Origin: Parascedosporium putredinis
Lineage: Eukaryota > Ascomycota > Sordariomycetes > Microascales > Microascaceae
Reading direction: 5' to 3'
DNA length: 64,000 nt
Assembly (NCBI GenBank): GCA_949357655.1
Contig: CASHTG010000020.1
Coordinates: 1,550,001 to 1,614,000, forward strand
The position numbers and the translations under genes are program-made. Below are positions 12,252 to 24,372 of the stretch, piece by piece; positions within the stretch are counted from its first letter, which is position 1; each line of letters starts with the position of its first letter. Under the pieces are notes generated by a model that had not been told where the DNA came from, did no database searches, and saw only the letters and a program-made list of their open reading frames with translations.

Positions 12252-14819
12252 ATGGCCATGGTAAACCCGTGTCTAAGTGATCATTCGAATGGGACACAGG
12301 AGTACGATGTTGAGAGCATTCGGAGGTCTGAATACCCTCTCCTACAAGGTAAGCAACCATATACTGTTCATTAACTTCCAGCGGCGTTGACTTATAGCAT
12401 CCTATAGGACCGGACGTGTATCTCGACCATACCGGAACCACGCTATTTCCCAAGTCAGCCCTTGACGACTTCGTCCAAGATGTGACGTCTAACCTCTATG
12501 GAAACCCACACTCAGAGTCCAAGTCCTCTCGTCGATCGACGACAAAGATAGAAGATATTCGCAAGGAGGCTTTGCAGTTCTTCAATGCCGACCCCAAAGA
12601 TTTCGATCTCGTCTTTGTTCAAAATGCGACGGCCGCGATAAAGCTGGTCGTGGAGATTTTGCAGTCGGACTCGGGTGCCCGTGGAGGCTTTTGGTATGGG
12701 TACCATGCAGACTCTCACACCAGTCTAGTTGGAGTACGAGAGGTAGCAGGTGCCGGCTTCTCCTACTTTGCAAGCGATGCCGAGGTAGAGGATTGGATCA
12801 CTACAGGAAACGTAAGCCGCGGCCAATCAAGCGTGGTCCAAGGAAGTAGGCTCTTCGCCTATCCGGGTCAGTCAAACATGACAGGAGGCGGCTGCCGCTT
12901 TCTTGGCCGGGCAAACTAAGACAATCGGGACTTTCCGCTCACGAAAACACCTACACCCTTTTGGACGCAGCTGCGTTAGCGGCAACTTCAGAACTCGATC
13001 TTTCCAATGTGGATGAGGCGCCCGATTTTGTCGCCCTCAGCTTTTACAAGATTTTTGGCTTCCCAGATCTTGGGGCTCTTCTTGTTCGGCGCGCGCTATC
13101 TCCTATGCTGCAAAGGAGGAAGTACTTTGGTGGTGGAACTGTTGAAATGGTAGTGAACGACGTCGTTTGGCAATCCACAAATGCTGGTGAGCCTCACGAG
13201 TACCTGGAAGATGGTACACTACCTTTCCATAACATCATTGCTCTTGGCCACGCGCTTAACACGCATAGACGGCTATACACATCTCAGAAGTTGGTATCTC
13301 GTCACACAGCACGGCTTGCCAGATACATGTATGATGAGATGTCAGCGCTACAACACTGGGACGGCAGTCCAATTTGCGTCATTTACAAGGAACCTGACGT
13401 CGAGTACGGTAATACCACGAGTGCGGGATCAACAATTGCTTTCAACCTCCGATATATCGATGGAACATGGGTTAACCTGTCTGACGTGGAACTGAAGGCT
13501 AACAAGTACAGCATTCACCTCCGCACAGGCGGTGTGTGTAACCCAGGCGGCATCGCCGGCTCTCTGAAGCTCTCCTCATGGGAGCTGATGCGGAATTATG
13601 TTGCAGGAGTCGAGTGCGGACATGGACCAGCCATTCTCGGCGGAAAGCCTTCCGGGATTGTGAGGGTAAGCCTTGGAGCGATGAGCAATAAACATGACAT
13701 TGACAGACTTGTCGATTTTATTCGATCTCAATTCCGGAATCTCCGCTCCGCCGGTACCCCAGACTGGGAGTGTGGGGTACGCACGCCCATCTCCCAGATA
13801 ATGATCTATCCGCTAGCAGGCGCTCGTGCCTGGAGAACCCCGCAGAGTCCCCGTGGCCCATGTGTCCTCGCGGACTTACATGGGATAGGGGATTCTTTCT
13901 CATAGACTTGGTCACACTAGAGGTCCTAACTCGCGAGGTTACGCCACAATTGATGCTCTTATATCCAAAAATCGACATGGCAACGAGACAGCTCAAGATC
14001 AGCCTTCATCGGTCACTGCGGCATCGTTTAAAACTTGGATTAGACCATATCTGTCTTCCCCTGGAGCGATTAGGCGCCAGAAACGCAGTCGATCCCGTGG
14101 GTTGCCATATCTGCAGCTCGAAAAAGCACTACCTCTCAACACACGTTGTTAAATACCAACACACTTCCACATCCGCTCAAATGTTCTTCTCTGACGATAT
14201 TGTCGGCTTTTTCTCATTCGCCATCGGGAGACCCTGCACTGTGGCAAGAATGTCTGACCTTGGATTAGGTGGAGAGGAAGACATCAAGTTTCCGCAAGAG
14301 GGATTGCATCGCACAGTGGTTGTAGAAGAAGGCAACTCTCCACCAGTCGATTTCAACAACGCGATCGATACCCCCGCCGTCCCCGAGCCTCGGCCTGAGT
14401 CTGACAATATGGAGTGGCAACCGAGTCCGTACGAAGGGCTAGCAGAGAGCTTAGAAGCCAACGTCGTTTTATCCGAGACACCACATTCCACAGGCGTTAA
14501 AGATGTACGGGAGTGGTTGTTCATGAGAATTGGAAGACGCTTCTTCATAGTATGGCTCTGATTACCCTTTTACGCAGGTCCCTGACTAGACATTCGTAGT
14601 GGCGCTAACTTATTTTTCTAGTCCGATACGAAAGGGAACTCAAGTCCGTATCACCTTGCGGTGACTGCAGACGCAGAAGCCACGGGTATGCTCTCGTTTG
14701 ACTCAACAGAGACAGGGTTCCGGTATTTCAAGCTCGCCAACGGGGTCATAGAGGCTAGTGGAAACGCCGCAACGGATATATCACAAGTGCATCAAAAACA
14801 AAAGTTTATTCTGATATAG
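12252..14819 (+). CDS. molybdenum cofactor sulfurase-like (class V aminotransferase + MOSC) (frameshifted)
   Basis: Likely sulfurates the molybdenum cofactor of xanthine dehydrogenase or aldehyde oxidase type enzymes. Exons fit 12252-12348, 12408-14549 and 14622-14819. The N-terminal class V aminotransferase domain starts VYLDHTGTTLFPKSALDDF and has YGNPHSES, the PLP lysine in LSFYKIFGFP and the persulfide-cysteine loop region RTGGVCNPGG. A MOSC N-terminal beta-barrel follows (QIMIYPLAG, WPMCPRGLTWDRGFFLID). GRPCTVARM lies in the MOSC part. Single-base gaps near 12889 and 13830 break the frame. Repaired length is 812 aa, close to the family's roughly 830. The C-terminal 170 residues are divergent, so the last exon is less certain. 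The usual KSC after IYP is not visible. Confidence 0.75.
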
Positions 14820-15271
14820 TTTAATTTATAGTGGGTGTTCTGATATGGGGAACACTAGTACTTTCGAGAAACAGCCGTGATTACCAGGAGAGCCTGGTCT
14901 CGCACTGATGAGAAGATAAGAATGACCGGGCTGCCTTCTTACTAGCGTTCTGTATTTACTTTCCAGGCAGCCTATAGCGTACCTCTAGGAATGCCGGTAT
15001 GCTTTATTGGGACTCCTTTACTTCTTCAATATTCTGAGCTACCAATTTATTCAAAGTCAACAGTAATACTTCGAGTAGTACCCGTCTTCTCAGGCTGCAT
15101 AAACGGCGGGCTCCTTCCGTTATATGAAGGTTTTGAACAAAGGCCGCCAATGTAAGAATTGGCTAATAAAGGCTTTAGAATGACATTTGGAACCGAGGAG
15201 GCAGACCATTTATACCAAGGACCAGGGTACTCTGGGACAGAGGCTATACTGCGGAAAGTCATATTCGATCC
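14820..15271. other. intergenic between convergent gene ends
   Basis: Short 3' region shared by the sulfurase-like gene and the oppositely oriented secreted-protein gene. No feature recognised. Confidence 0.4.
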
Positions 15272-15982
15272 TTAGATCGGCGTAACATCAACCCAGAAAC
15301 GGGTATCATCAGACCTGTACTTTTGCTGAGAATCAATTTGCTGTTGGATCCATTCAACAGAGGTTCTGTAAAATCTGATATCGTCCGTATTTGGATTATT
15401 CAACCCGGTTGCGCCATTACGGTGACCAGCAAACCACTTTTCGTACCCATAGTAATTCTGGCAATCCCATCTGGCTGCGACGTCCGCGTAGATGTCCCAG
15501 CTGTTCCATACCAGGCGTTAGTTCTATCGTTCTTCCAAGTGACAATATTAGCATTCCAGCATCCACGTACTTGAGTCGATTGCCATTATTCCACTGGCTT
15601 TCACTCTGGCCCTTGAAGCCACCGCGGGATCCGCACACGCGGAGCATACCCCAATTCTGCTTGAAGAGACCAAAGTTGGCTGCATCGTTGGACTTGTTAT
15701 CTCCTGCAATCCCTGTTAGAAATTTTCGCAGGTGGTAACCTTGTGCAGGAGATCGCAGCCCCTCCTGCGTAGTGTTAACAGAATCCTCACATACCGTACG
15801 CGTAATCGGTGCTGAGTCTCTCGGTTTCTAGCATGGCAATGGCGATATCCAAGGTGTTTCCCCAGCATTGAGAATGGCCTGCTTGCGGCTACCAAGACCA
15901 GAAACAGTGTAGCTTCCCGGTCACCAGGCGCAGCAGATGCAATGGCAGCCAAGCTAAGGAGGGCAAGATGTGAAAATTGCAT
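15272..15982 (-). CDS. small secreted protein of unnamed fungal family (frameshifted)
   Basis: Secreted protein: MQFSHLALLSLAAIASAAP is a textbook signal peptide with AxA-type cleavage. One intron fits 15704-15794. The mature part reads TLDIAIAMLETERL, YGDNKSNDAANFGLFKQNW, then WDIYADVAARWDCQNYYGY and FAGHRNGATGLNNPNTDD, ending RFWVDVTPI. I recall similar secreted proteins of about 200 aa in other ascomycetes but cannot name an activity. Four one-base gaps (near 15930, 15860, 15590 and 15510) must be filled, giving 207 aa. A TATA-like TATAAAT lies about 110 bp upstream at 16091-16098 on the minus strand. A hydrolytic or effector role is possible but not shown. Confidence 0.65.
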
Positions 15983-17683
15983 TTTGGGAGAGGGTTCCAG
16001 GGTTCTTGCAGTCGTGTGAAGAAATAGGAATTCAAGGCTCGGTGCTGGTAGATGGAGATATGTTAACAAGCAGGGCGGACTACGTCTCATTTATATGATC
16101 TCTTGTCGGCGCCTTTGTCGACTATATTTCCAGCCTCGTACAGTTTCCAATCCAGGGAATTTTGTTTAACGTGAAATGGTCACGGAAGCAATGCCCCGGC
16201 AATCAGACCTCTCTCCGCAGCATTCGGAGCTAGTATCAGATCATCTGAGCTACCTTGCACCTCCAACTACGCATTTCTATCAGAAATGTGACACACCGAC
16301 GACAGAACCAGAGTGTAGGTAACACTCGGATCGTAACAGGCCGAGGCGCCTTCACAAGCCATAACGGGAAGGATTTTCCGCGTTTTGGGGCACGCGGAGC
16401 TGATTAGATAGGGGACAATGGGACCAGGAACTTAAATCCCGGGTGGGGATAGGAAGAGTCCGGCCTCACCGGGATGCAAACTCCACAGTGCACCTCTTGG
16501 GAGGGTTAACAACCGCTGCGGCGAGCCCTGCAACTTTGTTGCTGAAGCTAAATGAAGCGTTGATCTCCAGGTGGAATGCGAACTTCGGGTAACAACTGTG
16601 GGGTATTACGACTCTACCTCGGTACATGAGATATTATCCCTGTCACTCGGAACCTCCAGCAGCTGATTTAAGTGTTACGATTAGGGAAGACGGAGCTTGT
16701 GGGTCCGTAGGTATGCTCAAAGTCGACAACATTGTTGGTGAAGAGGTTGGTTGAGCGGCAGGTAACAGAACTTTCAATTCATAAAGGGTCTGTGATCAAG
16801 GGAAGACTGGAAGTAGAAGGAAAAAGGGTCGTATAGCAAATGAGGTTGATATGCATACTTTCAAAACCTTGTAGTGTGCTTCCATACAGCGGGAGTCCAA
16901 GTGTCGGCGCAGTGTGCGTGCTTTGATTGTCTTCTATTAGATCTTTAACTCTTATTGCTACATAGAACATAGACCTACAGTGTTCAATGAGGAAAAGTGT
17001 GCGGTTCTTTATGTAAATTGTACGAAGCCGTGGCACAACCTGCGCCACACCCGATCGCCGTAGTCGTAAAGACAAGTGCAATAAGACCCTTTTCAAGGCA
17101 ACCACAAAGTTAACGGTTTTCAGTGGAAACCATAGATGGTGGCATTTCTAGTACTTCTCACTCATAATGCCAAGCGTTCTACTCTACAACGTGTGGCCGA
17201 GGCGATTCATACGTTCAGGGGCCAAACGCTGGCACCACCCAGTTAGCTGAGAAATTAAGGCAGCACATCGTCGTTATATACTACGTGTTAGACTTCCTAT
17301 CCATGCCTGGGAACACCCTCTCTCCCGGGGCCGAAAGACTCACGTTGTGACCCCGCGGCGGGTATCGCGATCTCCTATGGCTCAGCCAGGGTAGACTGTA
17401 GCATGTCCGTTGAAAGATTTATACACGCCCTTCCAAAAGAAAACCTTTGATATCCACATCGTCGCAATGTAAATGTATGTGATGTTCTCTAGAATGTAGG
17501 GCTGTGAAGTGTATATTGTCTATATCAAGAGATGGTAACTATGGATGAGTATAATCGCTCCTCGCTCTATCTACAAACGCGATTTAGAGGGTGCCAATGA
17601 AATAAAATGCCGACCAATTATAATAAAGGACAGCCACGGTTTTTAAAGGTAATTTGCCCTCCCCGAGCCGCGGAGCTGAGGGT
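15983..17683. other. intergenic, nothing recognised
   Basis: About 1.7 kb upstream of the small secreted protein and downstream of the esterase gene. Short chance frames only. Confidence 0.4.
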
Positions 17684-18776
17684 CTAGGACCTGTACGTTG
17701 TCCCATACCTAGACTTTCCTGCAATCACTTTGACGAACTCGTCGGCGAAGATTTCCTCTGTATAGGTAAGAATTACGTGAGCATATATCTGGGGGTGTCG
17801 GTGCTACTTACCCATTCTCTCTGATGGATGCAGGTCATCAAACCACATGAAACTGTCGGGGACTCTTCGCTATCAATACAATCTTCGGTGATGCGAGGGT
17901 CCGGGTTGGTGCAAAAGTGGTAAACGCCGGTAGTGTTCGCAGGAGCCTCCAGGTACTCCTGAGGGTTGTCGAGGACGTCTGTCATTAACTTGTGGACATC
18001 GAATATGTAGACTGTTGCGCCGGGCCAGCGCTTTTCGACGAGGAGTTGAAATGGGACACCGTAGGCGAACATGGTATTGATGCTGGTCGAGTACTCTATC
18101 AGTTTGTGGTAGTACTGAGTCGCGTTGGTCGTAGCCTTATCGGGCCAGAACGAGGGCGCTTCTAGACCGCCTCGCTCCTGCGGGTTATAAAGGGGCGACT
18201 GGTCGAGTGGGAAGACCTTTGAGAGCACAAAGTGTCGACCGCCGGTTTTGTAGACGGCATCAAACACTTCCCAATTGCAGTCCACATAGTCGGACAAGGT
18301 TGTTCCTGGAACATTTTTGTCCTTCATAAACCCGCCCTCACCAATGTCGTTCGTTCCAACCCATAGGGTATAGACAGTATTATCAGCGTGGCGGCCACCA
18401 TTGTAGAGGTCGAAGTCGAGATCAGCTAGGAACGGGGGATCTGGTCCTGGATGACAGCGGGCAGAGGCCCATCACCGAAGAATTCAATAACGCGATGAAC
18501 GACATCGCTGTCACAGACAGAACCTGATATGGCGTAGTTCAAACTCTTAGCGCCTGTCTTTTGTTGGACGAAGCGTGGCCACGAGTAGCCACCACTGGCT
18601 GTCTCGCGGCTCTCGGGAAGGAGGGTCCCAGGAGGTGGCAGCTTGCCATTGGTAACGATGTAGTTGAGGCGGCCTTCGTCTGTGATGCTATCGCCGAACG
18701 TGACGAGATTCTGGAGCTTGACGCCACAATAGGCAGTAGCTATAGAAGCAGAAGATAGTACATAGATGAACTTCAT
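17684..18776 (-). CDS. secreted SGNH/GDSL esterase (CE16-like) (frameshifted)
   Basis: Extracellular serine esterase, probably deacetylating plant cell-wall oligosaccharides as CE16 acetylesterases do. The methionine at 18776 begins a signal peptide (MKFIYVLSSASIATAYC). Block I is LVTFGDSITDEG with the nucleophilic serine near residue 31. The oxyanion block is WVGTNDIG. The catalytic Asp/His block is WFDDLHPSER, completed across an intron at 17758-17811. Fungal CE16 proteins are usually about 350 aa; after filling one-base gaps in C runs near 18433 and 17866 this one is 346 aa, ending SRYGTTYRS. A TATATAT stretch about 110 bp upstream could be the core promoter. Confidence 0.85.
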
Positions 18777-20128
18777 GGTATTGGGTCGGCTTGGGTGAAG
18801 AAAAACGGGACGAGTAGCAGTTGGCGTGGTGGAAGACTTGTGTGGCAAGAGATTCAACAGAGAGAGAGATTCTGGGCCAAATATATACCTTGCGCAGACG
18901 AGAATGTTGACTCAATTCCTTATGCTTCGCCACAAGCCCTTACTCTGGCTAGAGCTTGCTGAAGATCGGGTGATGCTGACGAGAAGCTCTCCTTAATCTC
19001 GCTTTGCCCAAAATTACAACCAAAACCACTTCAATGTGGGTCATATTGGAAAGAGACATGGGCTCCTCATGCCCCGATATCCTATAGACGCAAGAGGACA
19101 TTCCTTTGTCATCCTTGGCGGCTGTGCTATTCGCGCGTGTTGCGTCTACTTCCGGAAATCAGAGGCCGGCGATGAAGGATCGATTGTGATGGGAGGGAGC
19201 AACGCCGCGCTGGTCTTGGGTGAGAACATCCCCTGCTTACTTAATGAGCCAAGACCGGAGTCCGTCCACACCTCGTCGCTCAATTGGCCAGCTTAATTTC
19301 CATCTTGTGTGCTTCCTTCGTGCCAAGGCAAACGCTAAGCCGAATCAGGAAGAAACTTGCGCGACCAGCCCATCCCTCTACTCTCTCCGAGATCTTATCC
19401 TAGGCTTAGCAAGAGCACACAAGCAAGGGAAGGTCGAGGGAGGTATCGGCACGCAATCTTGCCGCATATGTTATTACAGCCGAATGGGAATACGGCCGAC
19501 ATGGGATATGATGCATTCGATGTCATTCTTCTCTCCCAGTATTTCTGGCGCAACCTGGTCGGCATAGATCTTTGACTGGGCGCAGGCATTGTTGGCGCTG
19601 ATACAAGCCGGCTCCTATTGAAGAGAGAGAGGAACTTTGTTACCAAATTAAGACAAAAACTAAACACAATGCGAGTAAGCATGCTAAATTAGGCTTTCAA
19701 AGGCCTTCCGAGTCCAAGTCTTCTAAAACTCAAGACCGTATTCATGGATTGAAGGCTTAATGATTGGTGCGGCGGTCGGAGATTGCCTTGTTTTAGTTAA
19801 TAAGTGCGCGGCTCAGCCCTCTGTCAGACTCTTCTTACCTTACAGGAATCCCGACATTAACGAAGACGCGGTAATGAACTGGAAGACACGTAAAGCGCTT
19901 GTTAGTGAAAGAAGCGCAGCAGTTACCGGGTCTCGGTAAACTCAGCCAAGCCTGCATTCAGCTACAGCCGAATCTATAAGAGAAGTTGGCTTCCCAGACT
20001 TGCTCGGGATTTAGTACTTTGCAAATCCAGCATACCTCGATTCTACCTCAAGGACGTTACCGTGCGCAATCGAAAATAAAGGCTCATTAGGTCCCGCTCC
20101 CGTCTTCTTTTCTTTTCAGGAGGATAAG
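18777..20128. other. intergenic between divergent secreted-enzyme genes
   Basis: About 1.35 kb bidirectional promoter region between the esterase (minus) and the glycosidase (plus). No frame or repeat can be supported. Confidence 0.4.
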
Positions 20129-23100
20129 ATGGCATCGCTTCGTGCCATCTTAAGTTTGATGCTGTTTGGCCCTGGGCTAGTATCCAGTTTCAAGCCCCTG
20201 CCAGAGTTTGTCTCCCCAGCTAAGACTTATCGTCCAAAGTTCAGGTACTGGTAAGTTACATCTTTTTCCCTTATCTATTGATATGCTAAATAGCTCACCG
20301 TATCTAGGCTTCCCGATGCCAGCATTGATGAGGGAGAATTGATTAAGGATATCCAAGCTGTCGACGCGGTGGGGGAGGAGGAATCGAGTTCATCCCGTTT
20401 TATAATTTTGGCTTCAGCGACCCGTCCTTTCCTCCATGGGATGTGTTTGGATTCGGCAGCCAACGCTTCAAGGAGGTATTTTTGACTGCTCTGAAAGCAG
20501 CCGAAGAAGCCGGTCTGACCTTTGACTTTTCTATTGGCGCAAACCAAGGACAAGGCATACCCGCAGAGCCCCTTACGCCGGGCCTTGCTATGCAGCTGGT
20601 GTACGGCGAAACGACAGTTCCCGGGGCGGGATCTTCGAAGCAGCGCTGCCCACTGCCAATATGCATTACAACTTCGAGCTGTCCCCCTTGCACCGTTCAT
20701 GCATAAACACGAGGAATGGGGTGCCGAAAGACTTGTTGCAGTTGTCGCAGCGGGCGTGCAGTCTAGTGAGTAATCTGCATCAGCTCAATGGCCTAGAGCA
20801 GGATCTAATTAAACCTTAGGTAAAATTGTGGATATTCCAGAATTACCCGAGTATGAGTTCGTTGATACTATCTTAGATGAAGAATCGCTGGTAGATATCA
20901 CTGACTCTGTCGTCAACAACACACTCAGGTGGACTGCCCCCACCAAGTTTGCTAACTATACACTGTTCGCGGTTTATGAGAAATTCACTTTGCAGCGGTC
21001 AGTAGACCCTATCGACCATGCTGCGGAGCTTATCGGCAACGGATCCTGGATCACCGACCACTTTAGTGCTTCAGGGGCGAATCTCGTAATAGATTTTTGG
21101 GATGAGCATATTCTAGGCGGTGAGGTGAATGAGTTGATTAAGAAAGTTGGTGAACATGGTAAGATGTCCATATGGCGACGTGTTACAAGCCGATGTATTA
21201 TTTTACTAACCTTGGAAGTACATGTAGCCTGGGAAGACAGTATGGAGATGTCGTCAGCCCTGTGGTGGTCTCATGGCTTTCTTGAGCGGTTCGAGGCCAA
21301 CCGGGGCTATAGTCCCAGGAAATATCTCCCCCTTCTCTTCCACCAGTCGAATACGCTACGCGCCCAATATCGCCCGTATAACACTACCTACCTACTTGGC
21401 AGCACCGACCATGGCCAGCATAAAGCGTTACAAGATTACCGCCTCACCCTAAGTGAGGGGTATCATGAGTATATAGCTACTCTGGAGAGCTGGGCACAAA
21501 CCCTTGGGCTAAGCTATTCTACACAAGTTGGCTATAATCTCCCAATAGACATGGTGAGTCGTGGGCTTGGAATTATTGACATTTCAAATCGTTAACGACT
21601 TTTAGGCGGCGAGTGTACCTTTGTTGGGGGACCCGAGTTAGAAACACTCGCCTTTCCCAGCATCGATCATTACCTCCAATATGTAGGTGGAGCTCATATT
21701 TCCGGTCGAAAACTCATTTCCTCAGAGGTCGGGGCAGTTCAATCCGGCGCATACAGCGTATCGGCAAAAGAGCTCGTCAACCTCTTTCAGGAATCCTTCG
21801 CCGCAGGTGTAAATGTCATGGTTGTGCATGGCATGCCGTACGGCGGGGAGTTTATGTCAACGTGGCCAGGCTACACACCTTTATTGTACTCGTTTGATTA
21901 CAATGCAGGCCCGAGGCTCCCAGACTGGAACTATATGGACGACCACATGGCCTATGCGGCAAGAAACCAACTTGTTTTACAAACAGGGACGACTAAACGA
22001 GATATTGCATTTTACCACTACGACGAACCACGATCTGTTACAGAGGGTTACAACTTTAGCGATCTGCGGGCTGCTGGTGGGTACCCCATACTTAAAAGAT
22101 CCATTCGATAATTATTCTGCTACGGTGCTAACAATCCGTAGGCTTTTCATACGAGTATCTCGTGTCGGCAAACCTCGCCTCTGGTAGAGCGGCAATATCT
22201 AATGGCGTAATTGCCCCTGATGGCCCGGCATATCGTGCTCTCGTCTTCAACGAGCAGACGTACATTAGCGCTGCAGCAGCCTCTAGAGTTCTCACGTATG
22301 CAGAAGCAGGACTCCCAATTATCGTGGTTGGCAACCTTCCCAACATCACTATCGGGAGCAGTGGGCAAGATATTGTCTCAGAAGCAATGGCTAGGGTCGC
22401 CGCATGCTCAAATAACGTCAAGTTTCTTGACAAGGCAGGCTCGGTCGCTGACTCCTTACTGCAATTGAACGTGAAGCCACGAGTCTCAATCGACTCCAGT
22501 AGTACCGATTTATACTCCGTTTTCCAATCCGACGAAAGTGCGGATTATGTTTTCCTCTATAACCGAGGGGAAGCAGCCACCTTTGAGTTAACATTTGATG
22601 TTCCTGAAGGGCGCACACCTTACAAACTTGACTCATGGACTGGTGAACAGTTAGAGGTGGTAAACTTCCGACGTACTCGCAAAGGATTAACGTTGCCGCT
22701 TATCCTTGCTTCTCAACAAACTGCTATCATATCATTGGTCTCAGCGTCCGACTCCCAGCTCTCAGTGGAATCCTTTTCCGAAAACATCGAGAAAGTAGAG
22801 AGGGGGCGCATGGCGAGCTAGTCGCGTTCGTTCGTGATGCAAGGCCTGCATCCCTCCGTCTCTCTGATAACCGCAACGTTTCAGTTCATGCCACGAAGTG
22901 TGGCACTGGCCCTTCGCCCTTTACTATTGAGGAATGGAATGTCCAAATCCAGTCATGGGTGCCTGACGTCAATAAGTCAAGCTCGCGCTCGATGATTCAA
23001 ACCATCGAGCTCGGTACCTTGCCCGAACTTAAGCCGTGGTCGGAAATCAGCCATGTTCGGAACGTCTCGGGAGTTGGTGTCTATCAGGCGACCTTTTCGA

Positions 23101-23459
23101 TGCCTAAGAATTACTCTCGAAATATGTATGCGTCTGCTACAATGATCCATTTCGGGCCAATTCTCAACACGCTCCGTGCCTGGGTCAACGACAGGTTACT
23201 TCCGCCTATTGATCTGGCTGATGCAGAGGTTGAGATTTCGAAATATTTAGTTGAAGGGGAAAACACAATCCGTATCGAGGTTTCTTCCACCCTCTTCAAT
23301 GCTGTAAAAGCGAGGGTCGACTCATTGGCCACGATGGGGAGTCCGGTTATGTTTCCGAGCTCCTATAGTGATGACGTTCCATTCCAGGAGTTTGGGCTGG
23401 TAGGCCCTGTTATGATACGACAGCTGAGGAAGGTCACCATTCGCCATCCGGATCAGTAA
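20129..23459 (+). CDS. secreted GH106-like glycoside hydrolase (alpha-L-rhamnosidase type) (frameshifted)
   Basis: Large extracellular glycosidase resembling the GH106 alpha-L-rhamnosidase family, which would release rhamnose from pectic side chains or plant glycosides. A signal peptide (MASLRAILSLMLFGPGLVSS) precedes FRYWLPDASIDEGELIKDI and a GGGIEFIPFYNFG strand, as in GH106 barrels. Later come FWDEHILGG, MPYGGEF and a C-terminal jelly-roll-like beta domain (VYQATFSMP, FGPILNTLRAWVND). Introns fit 20251-20307, 20766-20819, 21159-21227, 21554-21605 and 22077-22141. Five one-base gaps in G or C runs (near 20372, 20630, 20685, 21627 and 22806) need filling, giving 1012 aa, the usual size. The family call comes from overall pattern, so activity is inferred. 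Together with the nearby esterase it suggests plant-polysaccharide use. Confidence 0.7.
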
Positions 23460-24372
23460 TAGGGTGGAGAACCAGGAGATAACACTGCGTCTGTGATCAA
23501 AGGCCATGATAAGAACGTCACAAGACGAAATGGCTAGGCCCCAGAGGAGTGGGAAGTACCGCGAAAAGATTTTATCTACGTAAGAGCTTATTATGGAAGG
23601 TAATGGGTTATTTAGACTAAACCCATCAATATTTGAACATATGCGAATATGCTCTTGCTCTTGTCTTCGCTCAGCGAGATCACTTAACAGTGGCCCATAT
23701 CAAGAGCTTCATATCTGTCGTATTTGCCGAGGTTTCACTACAAGAACATGAATATCTGCTTACCAACCGTTTTCGTATCAATCCTACTCCCCGATCTCCT
23801 CAGGGCCTAGAGTCAGTGGTGCCGGGATGGTTGGAAGAGCCGTCCCCCACGCTACCTCATCATAAAGGATAGCACGGCAATATCCTGGTTCCGAAGACGG
23901 AGGCGAAATAGTGTTGCCTGTTCACATTATAACGCGCAAGACTAACAACACCTCGAGGATAAGAGGGGATTAGTATTACAATTACAATACAAATCAAAAA
24001 TTGAGGATTTCCCGGACCGAAGGCACGACCAAGATTCTTGTTGCGGGGATAGATTAGCCAATAGGACGGGCAAATGTTGCATACTGAAAGGAACCGTTCG
24101 TGCGCTAGCTCGATTGCATCATCTGTTCAGTAATTACCACACAGAACTAGCCATCTATGGGCGATTCCGCAATCTAGATGAATATTGTGTGCTCCGGGAT
24201 TGTAGAATACCAGGATAGCAAATTCGGTAAGCTGGACCAACATGAGCTATATATACCAAGTGGCTACGGTCACTTAAGCGAGTCCCAGTTGGTTGGAGCA
24301 GTGTGCCAACCGCGTCGAAATCCAGTCTTACCTCCCGATCCTACCACATTAATCCCGGTCTCTACATTAAAC
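23460..24372. other. intergenic, nothing recognised
   Basis: About 0.9 kb between the glycosidase and the dioxygenase, moderately AT-rich. No supported frame. Confidence 0.4.
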
